A stretch of 64,000 bases of DNA from Guyanagaster necrorhizus (lineage: Eukaryota; Basidiomycota; Agaricomycetes; Agaricales; Physalacriaceae): assembly GCF_019112545.1 (NCBI RefSeq), contig NW_025064911.1, positions 406,849 through 470,848 of the forward strand. Reading direction: 5' to 3'. Position 1 is the first letter of the stretch. Each line of letters opens with the position of its first letter. The position numbers were made by a program, and so were the translations under genes. This document shows positions 1 to 11,019 of this stretch, piece after piece. Below the pieces are notes generated by a model. It was not told the DNA's origin. It ran no database searches and saw nothing but the letters and a program-made list of their open reading frames with translations.

Positions 1-632
1 TTTGGACTTAGTATTGGTGACTAGCATGACTATCAGCTCAGAGCCTCAGCCATAGTCCTCTACTGGCTAATGATTCTCAGTTACTAGCATATTCTAGTGT
101 ATTATGCAGAATTTGCAAATTATAGGGCTGAACATGTAGCCTGCATATCACCAGTCATGGCCAACATGTCCTCTGCTGTCATCAGATTGTTATAAGATTT
201 ATAAAGACATTGACCAGTGGTTAGTCAATTAATTCTTTGTTCATAATTGTGGGTTGCCTCTACTATGTCCATCTATTTCTTGTTGACCCATTGGTTTGAT
301 TCTGGGCCATATCTCTTCCAACTAACCAGATAGTCAACTGTCATTGTCATCCCTCCACTGCATGCTTTGATCTTTCATAATTTGATCAATTTTATAATGT
401 TCTTCATTGTTGATCAGGTTAGGAGGTGGTAGAGGTGGCTGTTCTTGATTTGGAAAGGCTGGTGTGATATAAAGAGATAGTAATATTTTATTGAAGATAT
501 TGTGGACTTTCCAACTGATTGGAAGTCACAATTTATAGGCAGAGGCTCCAACTTTGGTGAGAATAAGGAAAGGTCCCATATGTTTATTGGCTAATTTCTG
601 TTTAGGATGAGAAAGGTGCAGATTTGTGGTAT
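1..632 (-). pseudogene. B integrase C-terminal part with chromodomain region (decayed)
   Basis: This block aligns with the C-terminal integrase part of element C (about 11,100-11,760): the same words appear in the same order with many transitions. In C and G this section carries the integrase end and a chromodomain. No open frame survives here. It stops at 632, where A begins, and resumes at 8620. Confidence 0.65.
628..632. repeat. TSD of element A (GGTAT), left copy
   Basis: GGTAT lies directly before the 5' LTR of A and is repeated directly after the 3' LTR at 8615-8619. A 5-bp duplication is the usual product of Gypsy integrases. Confidence 0.92.
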
Positions 633-1130
633 TGTTATGCACATGTCGCCAGCCTCTGTGTCACCTCCACCAACCACGAATTCAATCATGCCATCCACCA
701 GACTCTGGACACTTCCCATTACCTACTAATTTCATTTCACCATTATCATTTCACATCTGTATTTCACATTGTAATATCTAGACCCTAAACTCAGTAGCAA
801 ATATTGACACCAGAACCCAATGGAACCTGACTCAGAATTAGCTACCATTAGTATATAAAGCCATGTATATCACTGTAACTACTCAGTTTGAATATTGACT
901 TGGATAAGCCATCTACACTTCGCACTCACTTCAACTCCTCTTTACCTTGCCCATCAGATTCTGCTCTGAAGGATATTCAGGTTTACTTCTCTGATGGAAC
1001 TCTGTTCTGTCTACCCAGATCCTTGGGCTCTGACTCAAGGGTGATGTTGCCAATAGCTTCGTCGATGCCCATGCACTCCACTGGACTCTGCGTGTGCACT
1101 CAAGCCCACTTGATTGGCATGTTTCTAACA
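633..1130 (+). repeat. 5' LTR of element A
   Basis: The 498-bp LTR starts TGTTATG and ends CTAACA. Its partner at 8117-8614 has the same length. Most differences between the two are TG in one copy against CA in the other, as expected from decay of ancestral CG. Confidence 0.95.
852..895 (+). promoter_or_regulatory. LTR promoter and probable RNA start of A
   Basis: A TATA-like box TATATAAAG (852-860) is followed 24-35 bases later by CAGTTTGAATAT (884-895). The latter is complementary to the sequence just inside the 5' LTR, apart from an ancestral CpG that became TG in both places. The spacing fits transcription starting at or near this motif. The start site is inferred. Confidence 0.5.
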
Positions 1131-1144
1131 GTATATTTGAACTC
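1131..1144 (+). promoter_or_regulatory. Primer-binding site of A (probable self-priming type)
   Basis: The bases after the 5' LTR do not begin with TGG, so they do not fit a tRNA 3' end. ATATTTGAACT (1133-1143) pairs with AGTTTGAATAT in the LTR if the central TG on each side is restored to CG, giving 11 perfect pairs. Tf1 of fission yeast primes in this way with 11 bases of its own RNA end. This is an inference from complementarity. Confidence 0.5.
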
Positions 1145-1169
1145 AAACCCTTAAGTTGAAAATTTTACC

Positions 1170-2590
1170 ATGTCCACCACATTTACTGAACCCACAGAAA
1201 CTGATCCTGAATAAACTTATCCAAACATGTTTTCCATAGAAGACATTCTGGCCTCTGTCTCAAAGGAACAATCAGGCCTTTTCAGATCGGCCTCCAGTGG
1301 AGGACAATCTTCCTGTAGGGAAACCTACAATCACTCTAGCTTCACTGCTCACCAATCTAATTATGATGATTCCTCTAACCCTTTCAATGCCACCAGCATC
1401 CCAACCAATGAAGCCTGATGTATGGTGCCCAAACCGACCCTCTAATAGACCCCTTATCTCTGGGCAACATGCATGAGAATCCAGACAGCTCAGACTCAAA
1501 GGGTAGAGATGAAGACACCCCTATTCATACTCCCATCCAACAGGAACCAGGTGATAATCCATCAAACCCTTTACCAGGAGGACCAGAAGGACCAGGTGAT
1601 CCTAATGGCCTAGGCAGCTCTGATGGTTTCATGGAAAGTAACAATCCAAACTAGCAGAACATGTTCCTAGAATTTATGAACCTGTTACGAGGAGTCTCTG
1701 CTTCCCTCAACAACCCTAAACCAGCCACTATCTGAACCAAGGTCAAGGAACCAGAACCATTTGATAGTTCTGACCCTCACAAACTGAAGACTTTTATTGT
1801 CTCCCTTCAGTTGAACTTTAACGACAGGCCTACTGCATTTGCAACAGATGCTAACAAGGTCAACTATACTATTTCATTCCTAGCTGGCACTGCATTTAAC
1901 TGGTTCAAACCAGACATTCTTAACTCCAACCCGTAGAATCCACCAGCCTGGCAATTCTCCTACACAGCTTTCCTGGATAAGCTTTATAGCAACTTCGGCC
2001 CCTTTGATGCTATCGAAGATGCTGAAGATGCATTAGAACACCTCTGGATGCATGATAGAGATCGGATCATGAAGTATATGATCCAATTCAACCAGTACAC
2101 TTCATAAATTGAGTATGGAGATAACTCTCTCTGCCATGCCTTTTACCATGGTCTCTGCATCTGTATCAAGAACGATATAGCACACCATGGGAAGCCAAAC
2201 AACCTTTGTGACATGTGCTTCCTTGCTCAAGAACTTGATGTTCACTACTGGACCTGGAAGACCAAAATTGCCCATGAAAATCAGGACAATAAGGCCTCCA
2301 ACTAATCCTCTAATCCCAAACCCAAGAGGCCCAACTCTTCCTCCTCAGACTCCAGCTTCACACCGAAATCTACCACCCCTAAGCCCTATGCCAACAAGCT
2401 AGACAAAGATGGCCATCTTACTCAGAAAGAAAAAGACTGCTGGCACCAGAACAATCTTTGCATGTTCTGTGGAGCCAAACACAAGACCAAGGACTGCAAC
2501 AAGTGGAAGGCAGCAGCCTCCACCAAAGGTCATGCAGCAGAAGTCAACACCGCTCCTGTGGAACTGGCCCTGACAGAGTCAGAAAACTAG
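1170..2590 (+). pseudogene. gag: gag of element A (decayed)
   Basis: Gag builds the virus-like particle. The first ATG is at 1170. An acidic, proline-rich N-terminal part is followed by a Retrotrans_gag core (about 1,740-2,240) with the typical phrases around PFDSSDPHKL, FLAGTAFNWF and FLDKLYSNFG. A basic serine-rich stretch and a zinc knuckle follow at about 2458-2496 (CMFCGAKHKTKDC). The knuckle has three residues between the second Cys and His instead of four. Several stops and one frame change near 1418 break the frame. The TAG at 2588 ends it and pol follows in the next frame. Confidence 0.85.
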
Positions 2591-5500
2591 GAGGCAACCC
2601 TGTTTCCTCCATGCGAGTTCAGGGTTGCATTGACTCTATTTGCACACTGAAGGTCATCACTCTCAATGCAACATCCCTTTCCAATCACTCCTTCTACATT
2701 TTCCTCTCAGCAGAATTACCAACTACTATGGAACCTGATGGTTCTCCAACTTGTATCATTCTGTGTTTTCTTGCCCTTATTGATTCTGGCTCTAGCCACT
2801 GCTTTGTTGACACTAAGTACATAGCTGCCAATGAAATTCTCATTAAAACCATCTTTAGTGTGCAACTTCGATTATTTGATAGTTCTATTGGGAGCTATAT
2901 ATTTCAAATTGCAACCATCTCCATCTGTTTCCCATCCAGAGACACCTTTCCCACCAACTTCTATGTCACTCCTCTGGATTCATCTTGCAATCTTGTCCTA
3001 GGATACAACTGGCTCTCCTGCTACAATCCTCTGATTGACTAGGTTAAGAACAGTATCATTTTCTGTTCAAGCTACCAGGATCTCACTCCAACCAATTCTG
3101 TAGCCTCCACCACATCCCAGGGACTTCTATGCCTATAGGACAACAGTCCACCTCTCTCTGAGCCTTCCAGCTCAAATCTGGGACTTTCATGCCCACTGGA
3201 CTCCATCAGTCCAACTTCTGGGGCTTCACCCTATTCCAAATCAACTCTGGATAACCAGCAGACTCCATTTCCATATGAACCCATCTACTCCTATCCTCCC
3301 TCAGAGTCTTTTACTATGAAAGCACATCCAAAGATCTCTATCATATTCGCTATCACATTTGTCCAAGCCAGTGCAGAAGAAGGCACTCAGCAGTTCACAC
3401 TGCAGCCTTCCTTGCCTAATATTGGAGCCAAAGCCATATCTGCGGAATCAGCAGATCTTTCATCAGTGCCAGTAGAGTACCATGATTTTGCAGACATCTT
3501 CAGTGATACCCTCTCCGAAAAGCTACCCGAACACAGACTGTACAACCTCAAAATCAATCTTGAGGAAGGAACATCTCCACCGCTTGGCCCTATTTATTCT
3601 CTCTTAGAATCTGAACTCAAGGCCCTATGAGAGTTTATTGATGATAATCTATGCAATGGGTTCATTACTCCATTCTGCTCTCCACATGGGGCTCCAGTTC
3701 TATTTGTCAAGAAAAAGATCGGTGAACTCCAACTTTGCATTGACTACTATGGCCTAAACAAAATCTCCAAGAAAGATTGCTACCCTCTCTCCCTCATTTC
3801 TGATCTCCTCAACTCCACCCACTCTATGTGCATCTACACTAAACTTGCCTTTAGGCATGCCTACCATCTTGTTCACATAGCTAAAGGGGATAAATAGAAA
3901 ACAGCCTTCCAGACCCATTACGGTTCCTTCAAATGGCATGTCATGCCTTTTGGTCTCACAAACACTCTAGCGGCATTCCAACAATTTGTGAACAATATAT
4001 TCTCTGACATGCTTGACATATCAGTAGTAGTCTATCTCAACGACATCCTCATATATTCTGACAACCCAGAAGATCACCAGAAACATGTTTGAGAGGTCTT
4101 ATGCAGGCTTAGAGCTAATAGACTCTATTGCAAAGGTTTCAAATGCAAATTCAACTAGGATTCCATGGAATATCTAGGCTACATTCTATCACCTGAAGGA
4201 CTTCGCATGTCTGAAGAAAAAGTCAAGGCCATTGTCGACTGGCTGGTGCCACAAAAAGTCAAAGACATCCAATCTTTTCTTGGCTTTGCCAACTTCTACC
4301 GTCGCTTTATACATAAATATAGTGATATTGTTCTTCCCCTTACACAACTCACCTGCAAGGGAACTCCATGGAAATTTGATGACAAATGCTTGGCCACCTT
4401 CAATAAGTTGAAACAGGCCTTTACACATACTCCCATCCTTACCCACTGGATCCCTGATCGAAAGATAGTGGTGGAAACCGATGCCTCCAACTATGCAATT
4501 GCAGCTATCCTCTCCATCTATCTTGAAGATGGCAAAATTCACCCTATCGCTTTCTGCTCCCAGAGCCTCCATAATGCTGAACTCAACTATGACACTCATG
4601 ACAAAAAGCTTCTAGCCATTTTTGAAGCCTTTAAGCATTGGTGGCACTACCTTGAAGGCTCCACAGACTCCATTGATGTCATAACAGACCACAAGAACCT
4701 TGAATACTTCATCACCACCAAGATTCTAACCCACCAACAGGTCTGCTGGTCTGAATACCTATCCCAGTTCAACCTAGTAATCTGGTTCTGCTCTGGAAAA
4801 CTTGGTGAGAAACTGAATGTGCTCACTAGACAATGGGACATCTACCCTAAAGAGGGGGATAGCCAATATGCCCAAATCAACCCCCACAATTTCTGACCCA
4901 TATTCATCCAAGAACAACTCTCTGCATCACTCCGAGCAACCTATCTCAAAGGCCCCACTCTATGGGCTAGTGCCATCATGGATATCAACAAACTCCACAC
5001 CGATATCAGACAAGCACAATCCTCTGATGCTACATCCTCCAACAGCCTCTGCCAGGCTAAGGCCACTTCTGAATCCTCTCCCTCTCAATAGTCCATTGAT
5101 GAATCAGACATCCTCCACTTTGAAGGCTGCATCTATGTCCCGGAGTCCAGAGATCTCTGTCTCCATATACTACAGAACAATCATGACCACATCTTGGCAG
5201 GCCACTTTGGTCAAAACCAGACATTAGAACTAGTCCAGCAGAACTACACCTGGCCAAAGATATGCAAATACATCTGACACTACATTAAGTTCTGCACAGT
5301 TTGTGGATGCAATAAAACATCTAGACACTGCCCCTATGGGTTACTTAAACCTCTGCCAGTTCCCAAACAGCTATGGGATTCCATTTCCATGGACTTCATT
5401 GAACAACTACTGGACTCCAACAGATTTACCGCTATCTTAGTAGTCATAGACTGAGCTAGCAAGCAAGCCATCTTCATTCCCACTCATGACACCATCAACT

Positions 5501-6483
5501 CCATGGAGCTCACCCAACTTTTCCTTATCCATGTATTCTCCAAACATGGGGTACCCAGTCATATCACATCTAACCACAGCTCTGAATTTGTCTCCTAATT
5601 TACTCGCACCTTAGCTGTGGCCCTTGACATGGAACTCCACCTTACCTCTGGTTATCATCTGGAGGCCGATGGACAAATGGAACAAGCAAATCAAACTCTG
5701 GAACAATACATCTGCATCTACTGCTCCTACCAGGAGGACAACTGAGACACCCTTCTACCTATTGCTGAATTTGCCTACAACAATGCCCCTAATGCATCCA
5801 CTGGAATTTCTCCATTTTTCGCTAACAAAGGTTACCACCCTAACATCACTGTTCATCCCGAAAGAGACATCGCCTCTGCCCAGGCCCGAGACTTCGCAGT
5901 TGACCTGGATGAACTCCATCAATTACTGAAGAATGAAATTTCTGAAGCTCAGTCTCATTACAAGATCCAAGCAGATAAGCATCGGATCCCAGCACCCCCA
6001 TTCACAGTGAGGGACAAGGTCTACCTCAGCTCCAAACATATCAAAACCACCCACCCAACCAGAAAATTTGCAGAGAAATTTCTTGGTCCTTTCGAAATCA
6101 TAGTCCAACCTGATATCCACTCTTTTACCCTGAGGCTTTCGCTGGATCTCCAGTCCATTCACCCCATCTTCCATGTGTCACAATTGGAACCCATAGAAGA
6201 AAACACCATTTCTAACCAAATCTAACCACCACTGTCTCCAGTCGAAGTTGATAGGGAAGAACATTTTGAAATAGCCTAAATCCTCGACTCTAAACTGGAC
6301 TGCTGGTTCTGCTGCCCACTGCTGTACAAAATCCAGTGGCTAGGCTATGAAGGTACCAATGAAGAGTTTGCTTGGTTACTGGCTTTTGAGTTCTCTGCCA
6401 ATGAATTTATTGAAGAATTCCATCATCGATACCCAGGCAAATCAGAACTCTTATCCAAAATCACTCAATCATTCTATTCTTGA
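2590..6483 (+). pseudogene. pol: pol of element A: PR-RT-RH-IN-chromodomain (decayed)
   Basis: A single reading frame runs from protease to chromodomain with no indels but about 14 stops (roughly 6 TGA, 5 TAG, 3 TAA). Protease shows ALIDSGSSHCF near 2,780. Reverse transcriptase spans about 3,480-4,150, with VMPFGLTN and the active-site box at 4033-4044 reading YLND instead of YLDD. RNase H carries ETDASNYAIAA near 4,480. Integrase keeps the zinc-binding HHCC region (about 5,190-5,310), the first Asp (SMDFIEQ) and the final Glu (DGQMEQAN), while the middle Asp reads Asn. A chromodomain (about 6,285-6,450) ends the protein; in chromoviruses it guides integration to heterochromatin. Enzyme function is lost. 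Confidence 0.93.
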
Positions 6484-6816
6484 TACAAGACTACTCTGGA
6501 TGCCACCGAAGCCTCATCCTACTATTTCAATTCTACCAACCGAATACCATTTCAATCACCTCTCTTACACTTTCATAAGTCAAAAATTTATATCTACATT
6601 TTTTTTTCTTCACTACCAACATCCAATGCCTTTCTATATACATTTCATACAAAAGCTCTACAAGAAAGTGGAATCCAACAGGCCTGCACCAGAACCAGAA
6701 CTCTCCTCCTGCCTCTTCAACTCCTCTATATCCTCATCTAGTCCCTTCAACATCGCCTCCCACAGATCTTCCACCTCCTGATCCTTCTCATTCCTGAAAA
6801 GCAGACAAGTCTTCTT

Positions 6817-8065
6817 TCAGGCCTCCAACTCGGACTCTGAAAACAACTCTGAAGAAGATGACATATTGTCTGACCCATAATCATCCTGGAGACCCACTAC
6901 AGTACTGCAGACATTTGCTACCTTGTCTGCCAACTCATCCACATGACACATCAACTTGCATATTAACTTTGAAAGCTGGTGGAGACTGGCAGAGACCTCT
7001 GCACTGCTGATCACCTCACTCACTGTGATGCTCTTGTTGAACAAACAGATGGTTTTCTTGATCTTGCAATGAGAGTAAGTCTGCCCTCGACTGGTGCCTT
7101 TGGTTACCAGTCATGCATAACATCATGTGCCATCTTGACAACAGTGCACACAACTCCCTGAAACCAAAAGCTAAGTTAAGCCATGAAAGAAAACCAAGAC
7201 ACTTACTCTCACCATCCAACAATTCCTTGCCCTTCACCAGTCCTGCCACTTCTAACTTCGTCCACTTTTTGGGGCTAATGATCACCTCTGTCCTACTGTC
7301 ATCCACTACACTCCTTGATCTGAACTTGCATTTATGGCCCTTCTCTGCTGGACCTGCTGCCCTCCTCTTTCTCTCCCCCACCCTCTTCCTCCTCTCCAGG
7401 GTCCTCTTGGATTCCTCAGACTTATCATCCCCCTCAGTCCCCTTCACCTGCTCATCAGAGGACTCCAGAGGCATATAGCAAGTCACCTTCTTGAAGTGAA
7501 GATCAGAGCTAGAACCATAATGTTCTACCAACACTTGATGCAGCTGAAAATCAATAGTCTCCATGGGGGTTATCAGCAACCCATCCTCTATAACCATCCC
7601 CTCTGGCTCTACCTCCTCAGCTTCAGCCCTCACCGCTGCCTCCATGGCCTCCCTCTCCTCAGCCTCCCTCCGAGCCGCCTCTTTCAATGCCTCCTCTGCC
7701 TCTTTAGCCCACCTCTCTATAGCTTGCCAGACCTCCTCCTTCTTCCTCTCCAATTCCTCCTTCTGCTCCTTTTTCCATGCCTCCTGAGCTACATGGTCTG
7801 CCTGGACTTTTTTCTTCTGCTCTTGCTCCCTTTACCATTTTAAATGACTCTCTATGGCTTCCATGTATTCTTCCTCTGTGGTCTCCCATTCTAGACAAAA
7901 CAATTCCTTGGCCTCTTCAGGGCCATCAGGAATGGATCCCCTTACCAGAGGCTCGGGAGTGCATGAATGATGATACGTGGCAAGCAATGATATAGGCAAT
8001 GATGGTGGTTTCAGATCAAGATATAAAACTCCCACAGTCACCAACAATCTTCCATGTGGCCCCAC
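6817..8065 (-). pseudogene. Antisense host-like gene inside element A
   Basis: On the strand opposite to pol, a long frame covers 8065-7016 with only one stop (TAA at about 7,831). It encodes an acidic N-terminal part, a highly charged Glu/Lys/Arg-rich predicted coiled coil (about 7,620-7,790) and a basic linker containing RRKRVGERKRR. A good intron GTAAGT...TTTCAG follows near 7,200. Beyond it a Cys-poor remnant of a Cys-rich segment and a C-terminal part ending in a Ser/Glu-rich tail (stop at 6,817) continue in another frame. The layout resembles Agaricomycete hypothetical proteins with a charged coiled coil and a Cys-rich cluster; that likeness is from memory. Function unknown. It could be captured host DNA, a later insertion or a normal antisense ORF of the family. 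Confidence 0.6.
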
Positions 8066-8103
8066 TGGCCATCAGGATCTGTGCTCTTGAGGGCAAGAAT
8101 GCT

Positions 8104-8116
8104 AAGGGGGAGATAC
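8104..8116 (+). promoter_or_regulatory. Polypurine tract of element A
   Basis: AAGGGGGAGA lies a few bases before the 3' LTR. In LTR elements this purine tract primes plus-strand DNA synthesis. It fixes the orientation of A as plus. Confidence 0.85.
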
Positions 8117-8614
8117 TGCTACATGCATGCTGCCAGCCTCCATGTCACCTCCACCAACCACAAATTCAATCACACCATCCACTGAACTCCAGATGCTTCC
8201 CATTACCTACTAATTTCATTTCACCATTATCATTTCACATCCATATTTCATATTGTAATATCTAGACCCTAAACTCAGTAGCAAATATTGACACCAGAAT
8301 CTAATGGAACCTGACTCAGAATTAGCTACCATTAGTATATAAAGCCATGTATATCACTGTAACTACTCAGTTTGAATATTGACTTGGATAAGCCATCTAC
8401 ACTTCACACTCACTTCAACTCCTCTTTACCTCGCCCATCAGATTCTGCTCTGAAGGATATTCAGGTTCACTTCTCTGATGGAACTCTGTTCTGTCCACTC
8501 AGATCCTTGGGCTCCAACTCAAGAGTGACATTGCCAATAGCTTCATCAATGCCCACACACTCCACCAGACTCCACATGTGCACTCAAGCCCACTCGATTG
8601 GCACATTCCTAACA
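8117..8614 (+). repeat. 3' LTR of element A
   Basis: This is 498 bp, starting TGCTACATG and ending CTAACA. It is the same length as the 5' LTR and is followed by GGTAT, the second TSD copy. Confidence 0.95.
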
Positions 8615-8619
8615 GGTAT
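8615..8619. repeat. TSD of element A (GGTAT), right copy
   Basis: This matches 628-632. The sequence of element B resumes here. Confidence 0.92.
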
Positions 8620-10466
8620 TCAGCTAGATCTTATTGTTGGCTGAATATTCATAGGCCAGTCTTCAATATTTGTCACACTGTTTTTTCATTGTTATGGCAG
8701 TCCTTTCAAGGGCTGCCTTTGTTTCTTTGTGTATTTTTGCCATCATGATAGCAAAGTCGAGTGATGCAGGGGTTGTTGTGTATGATTGTCTGTTTGCTTT
8801 GGGCAATGAGAGGGTGTCATCTATAATTAACAAAAAAGGGTGTTTTGCCAGTTGCCAAGTGAATTCTGTTGTTATGTTGGAAGGCTGCAAGTGCCAGCCA
8901 TTCTATTCAATCATCTTGACAATAATTGATGAAAAGTTAAAGGTATTTTTTGACTTCTTAATTCACTCATTCTATTTTGCCATCAGTTTGAGGATGATAA
9001 GTGATGGATGCATTCTGCTTAATATTCAGGAGTCAGTATAAGTCATCTAGGAATTTGAATATGAATTGTGAGCCTCTGCCTAAGATCACCACTTGAGGCA
9101 TCTCATATTTGGTATACACCTCATCACAGAGGATCTTTGCCCATTCTTCCGATGTTAATTCTGTTAAACATGCAATTGAGATGATCACTTTAGAGAATCA
9201 ATCAACTATGATAGTGGTGGTGTCATAGCCATTGCTCTCTGAGAGTCCAATAATCATGTCCACCAAGATGTGGATCCATAGTGCTGATGGAGCCTCATTT
9301 GGATATAGCAGTGTAGCTCATGGTTGTGTCAAAGACTTGCTTTGCCGATAAGTTTCACATGCCTTTACATATTGAATAATGTCAGTGTTTATTTTGGGCC
9401 ACCAGTATTCCTGTAGTATGAGCTCTTTGGTCTTGGTGATGCCTGAGTGACCAGCAGTTACATAGTCATAACAGGTGGCAATGATCTCACCTCAAAGTCT
9501 TTTGTTCTTTAGAATATAGATCCATCTATTATATCAGATTATTTTGTTCTTCTTCTTCATGCCTTGTTTATAATTGAGTGATGGTACTATCTGCTGATCT
9601 CATTTATAAGTGTCACAGGTAGCACTCTTGATGTGCTCATGGATTTCCTTCTCTGTGAGTATGATTATTGCCTAAAAATGTTCAGATCATAATAATATGA
9701 CTCCCTCATTATCATCTCCCTCCTGATCATGATCTGCTCTCCTGCTGAGTAAGTCCATCTTCTTGTTGGTGGTCTCAGCCTTGTGGTGCAACATATATTG
9801 ATATTCAGACAGTTCCATCACCTATCAGGCTTATTGGCGGTTCAGCTTTTGGGAAAGTCAGAAATATCAGAGATTCTAGTGGTTGATCCAGATTTTGAAG
9901 GTCTGGACTGTCTCAATGAGGTAATGTCACTATTTGGCCAGAGTAAGCATTATCACAAGAAGTTTCTTGTCATATATCTCATAGTTGTGTTCTATGATAG
10001 TAAGTGCCTTTAATAGAAATACAACTGGCCTCTATTTGCCACCCTGCTTCTGAAAGAGGATAGCACTAATGGCACCTTTGATTGAGTTAGCTTTGACCCA
10101 GAATTTTCTGTTCTGGATCAGGATGGCAAAAACTACATCCTTAGCTTATTGCTGTTTGAGGTCATTGAATGTCAATTGTTGTGAGGGACTCCAGGCCCAT
10201 AGTGCATTGCTAGTCAATTGCATTATAGGTTGAACTGCCTTGCTGTAGTCCTGAATGAACTACCAGTAGAAGTTTGTGAAGCCAAGGAAGAATTGTAGTT
10301 CCTTCTTCTTGGTCAGCTTTAGCCACTTGGTTACTCTAGCCACCTTGATGGAGTTCATCCTGATGCTCCCTTCACTGATGATTACACCAAGATATTCAGT
10401 CTCAAGTACCTCAAACTCATATTTTTCAGCCTTGAGGAACAGATGGTGTTTTCTCATCAAGGCTAG
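8620..10466 (-). pseudogene. pol: B integrase and RNase H section (decayed)
   Basis: This middle block of B pol, read on the minus strand, covers integrase (about 8,620-9,700), RNase H (about 9,780-10,250) and the connection to reverse transcriptase. A surviving frame at 10260-10499 reads a typical Gypsy thumb region with EYLGVIISEGSI and FFLGFTNFYW. It aligns throughout with the pol of C and, in the other orientation, of G. Stops are frequent. Element C interrupts it at 10466, and the upstream part continues at 19104. Confidence 0.8.
10462..10466. repeat. TSD of element C (GCTAG), left copy
   Basis: GCTAG precedes the left LTR of C and recurs at 19099-19103 after the right LTR. Confidence 0.92.
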
Positions 10467-10993
10467 TGTTAAGCTCAAATTCCATGTGACCAATAACATG
10501 TGATAAACTGATAGAACCTCATACTTTGGGTTATACTATCAGAGTCCACTGATGCATTGTCAGCATTATGTGATCAAGGTGGTTACAAGTTGCTTGAGAT
10601 AAGATGGTGGAGAATAAACTTTAGCTCAAAGCTGGGGTATTACAGTGAGAGCTACTCTTACTTAAATACTAAATCCTTATTGTTCTAAGAATATAACTAT
10701 CTAATTGTCCTTACTGGTGCTGTGTAGTGTATTGTCCAGCATTGCTAAGATACTTACAAAAGGTATTGTTGTGCTGTTATGCTGTTACTGCTGCACAAAG
10801 ATAAGAGAGGCTTCTCTGTCTTTGTGCTGTTTGTTGCATGACTTTGCAGCAGTGACCAGAATCAGGGCAGTGCTGCTGACTAAGCATTCCCATGATCCTA
10901 AGTGCCAGGTCTAGGCACCCTGACTAAGCAGAAATAAGGGTCAATCCTGAGTAAATCAAGGAAAAAGAAAAGAAAATAGGAAAAATCATAATA
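10467..10993 (-). repeat. 3' LTR of element C (left)
   Basis: This is 527 bp in plus coordinates, starting TGTTAAGCTC and ending ATCATAATA (ATCATAACA in the partner). It carries about 33-45 bp absent from the right LTR near 10,885-10,930, so one LTR suffered a deletion. Confidence 0.93.
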
Positions 10994-11007
10994 TTACCCT
11001 CTCTTTA
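10994..11007 (-). promoter_or_regulatory. Polypurine tract of element C
   Basis: The minus strand reads TAAAGAGAGGGTAA directly before the 3' LTR. The same tract precedes the 3' LTRs of D and G (GGAAGGGGTAA and GGAGAGGGTAA). Confidence 0.85.
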
Positions 11008-11019
11008 AGACCATTGTCC

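Larger units (their letters stand above)
633..8614 (+). mobile_element. Gypsy chromovirus element A, full length, inserted in B
   Basis: This is a complete LTR retrotransposon of 7,982 bp. It has two 498-bp LTRs that begin TG and end CA, a 5-bp TSD (GGTAT), a purine tract before the 3' LTR, gag with a zinc knuckle, and pol in the order protease, reverse transcriptase, RNase H, integrase, chromodomain. That order and the chromodomain define a Ty3/Gypsy chromovirus. About 1.6 kb between pol and the 3' LTR holds an antisense host-like gene. Pol stays in one frame for 3.9 kb with no indels but about 14 internal stops, so decay was by point transitions. A keeps more CpG than B or C, in line with being a younger insertion. 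Confidence 0.95.

Noticed and set aside
888..1154. Open frame of 88 codons in the LTR of A, repeated at 8372-8644
   Set aside because: It lies in the LTR in both copies, begins with TTG and has no protein signature. It is LTR sequence, not a gene.
4189..4599. Minus-strand frame of 136 codons in element A
   Set aside because: It is a shadow of the RNase H and reverse transcriptase part of pol, which has clear conserved motifs on the plus strand.
7113..7843. Plus-strand open frames up to 169 codons, Leu- and Ser-rich
   Set aside because: They mirror the charged coiled-coil frame on the opposite strand. Their composition (runs of Leu, Pro, Ser) is what Glu/Lys-rich codons give when read antisense.
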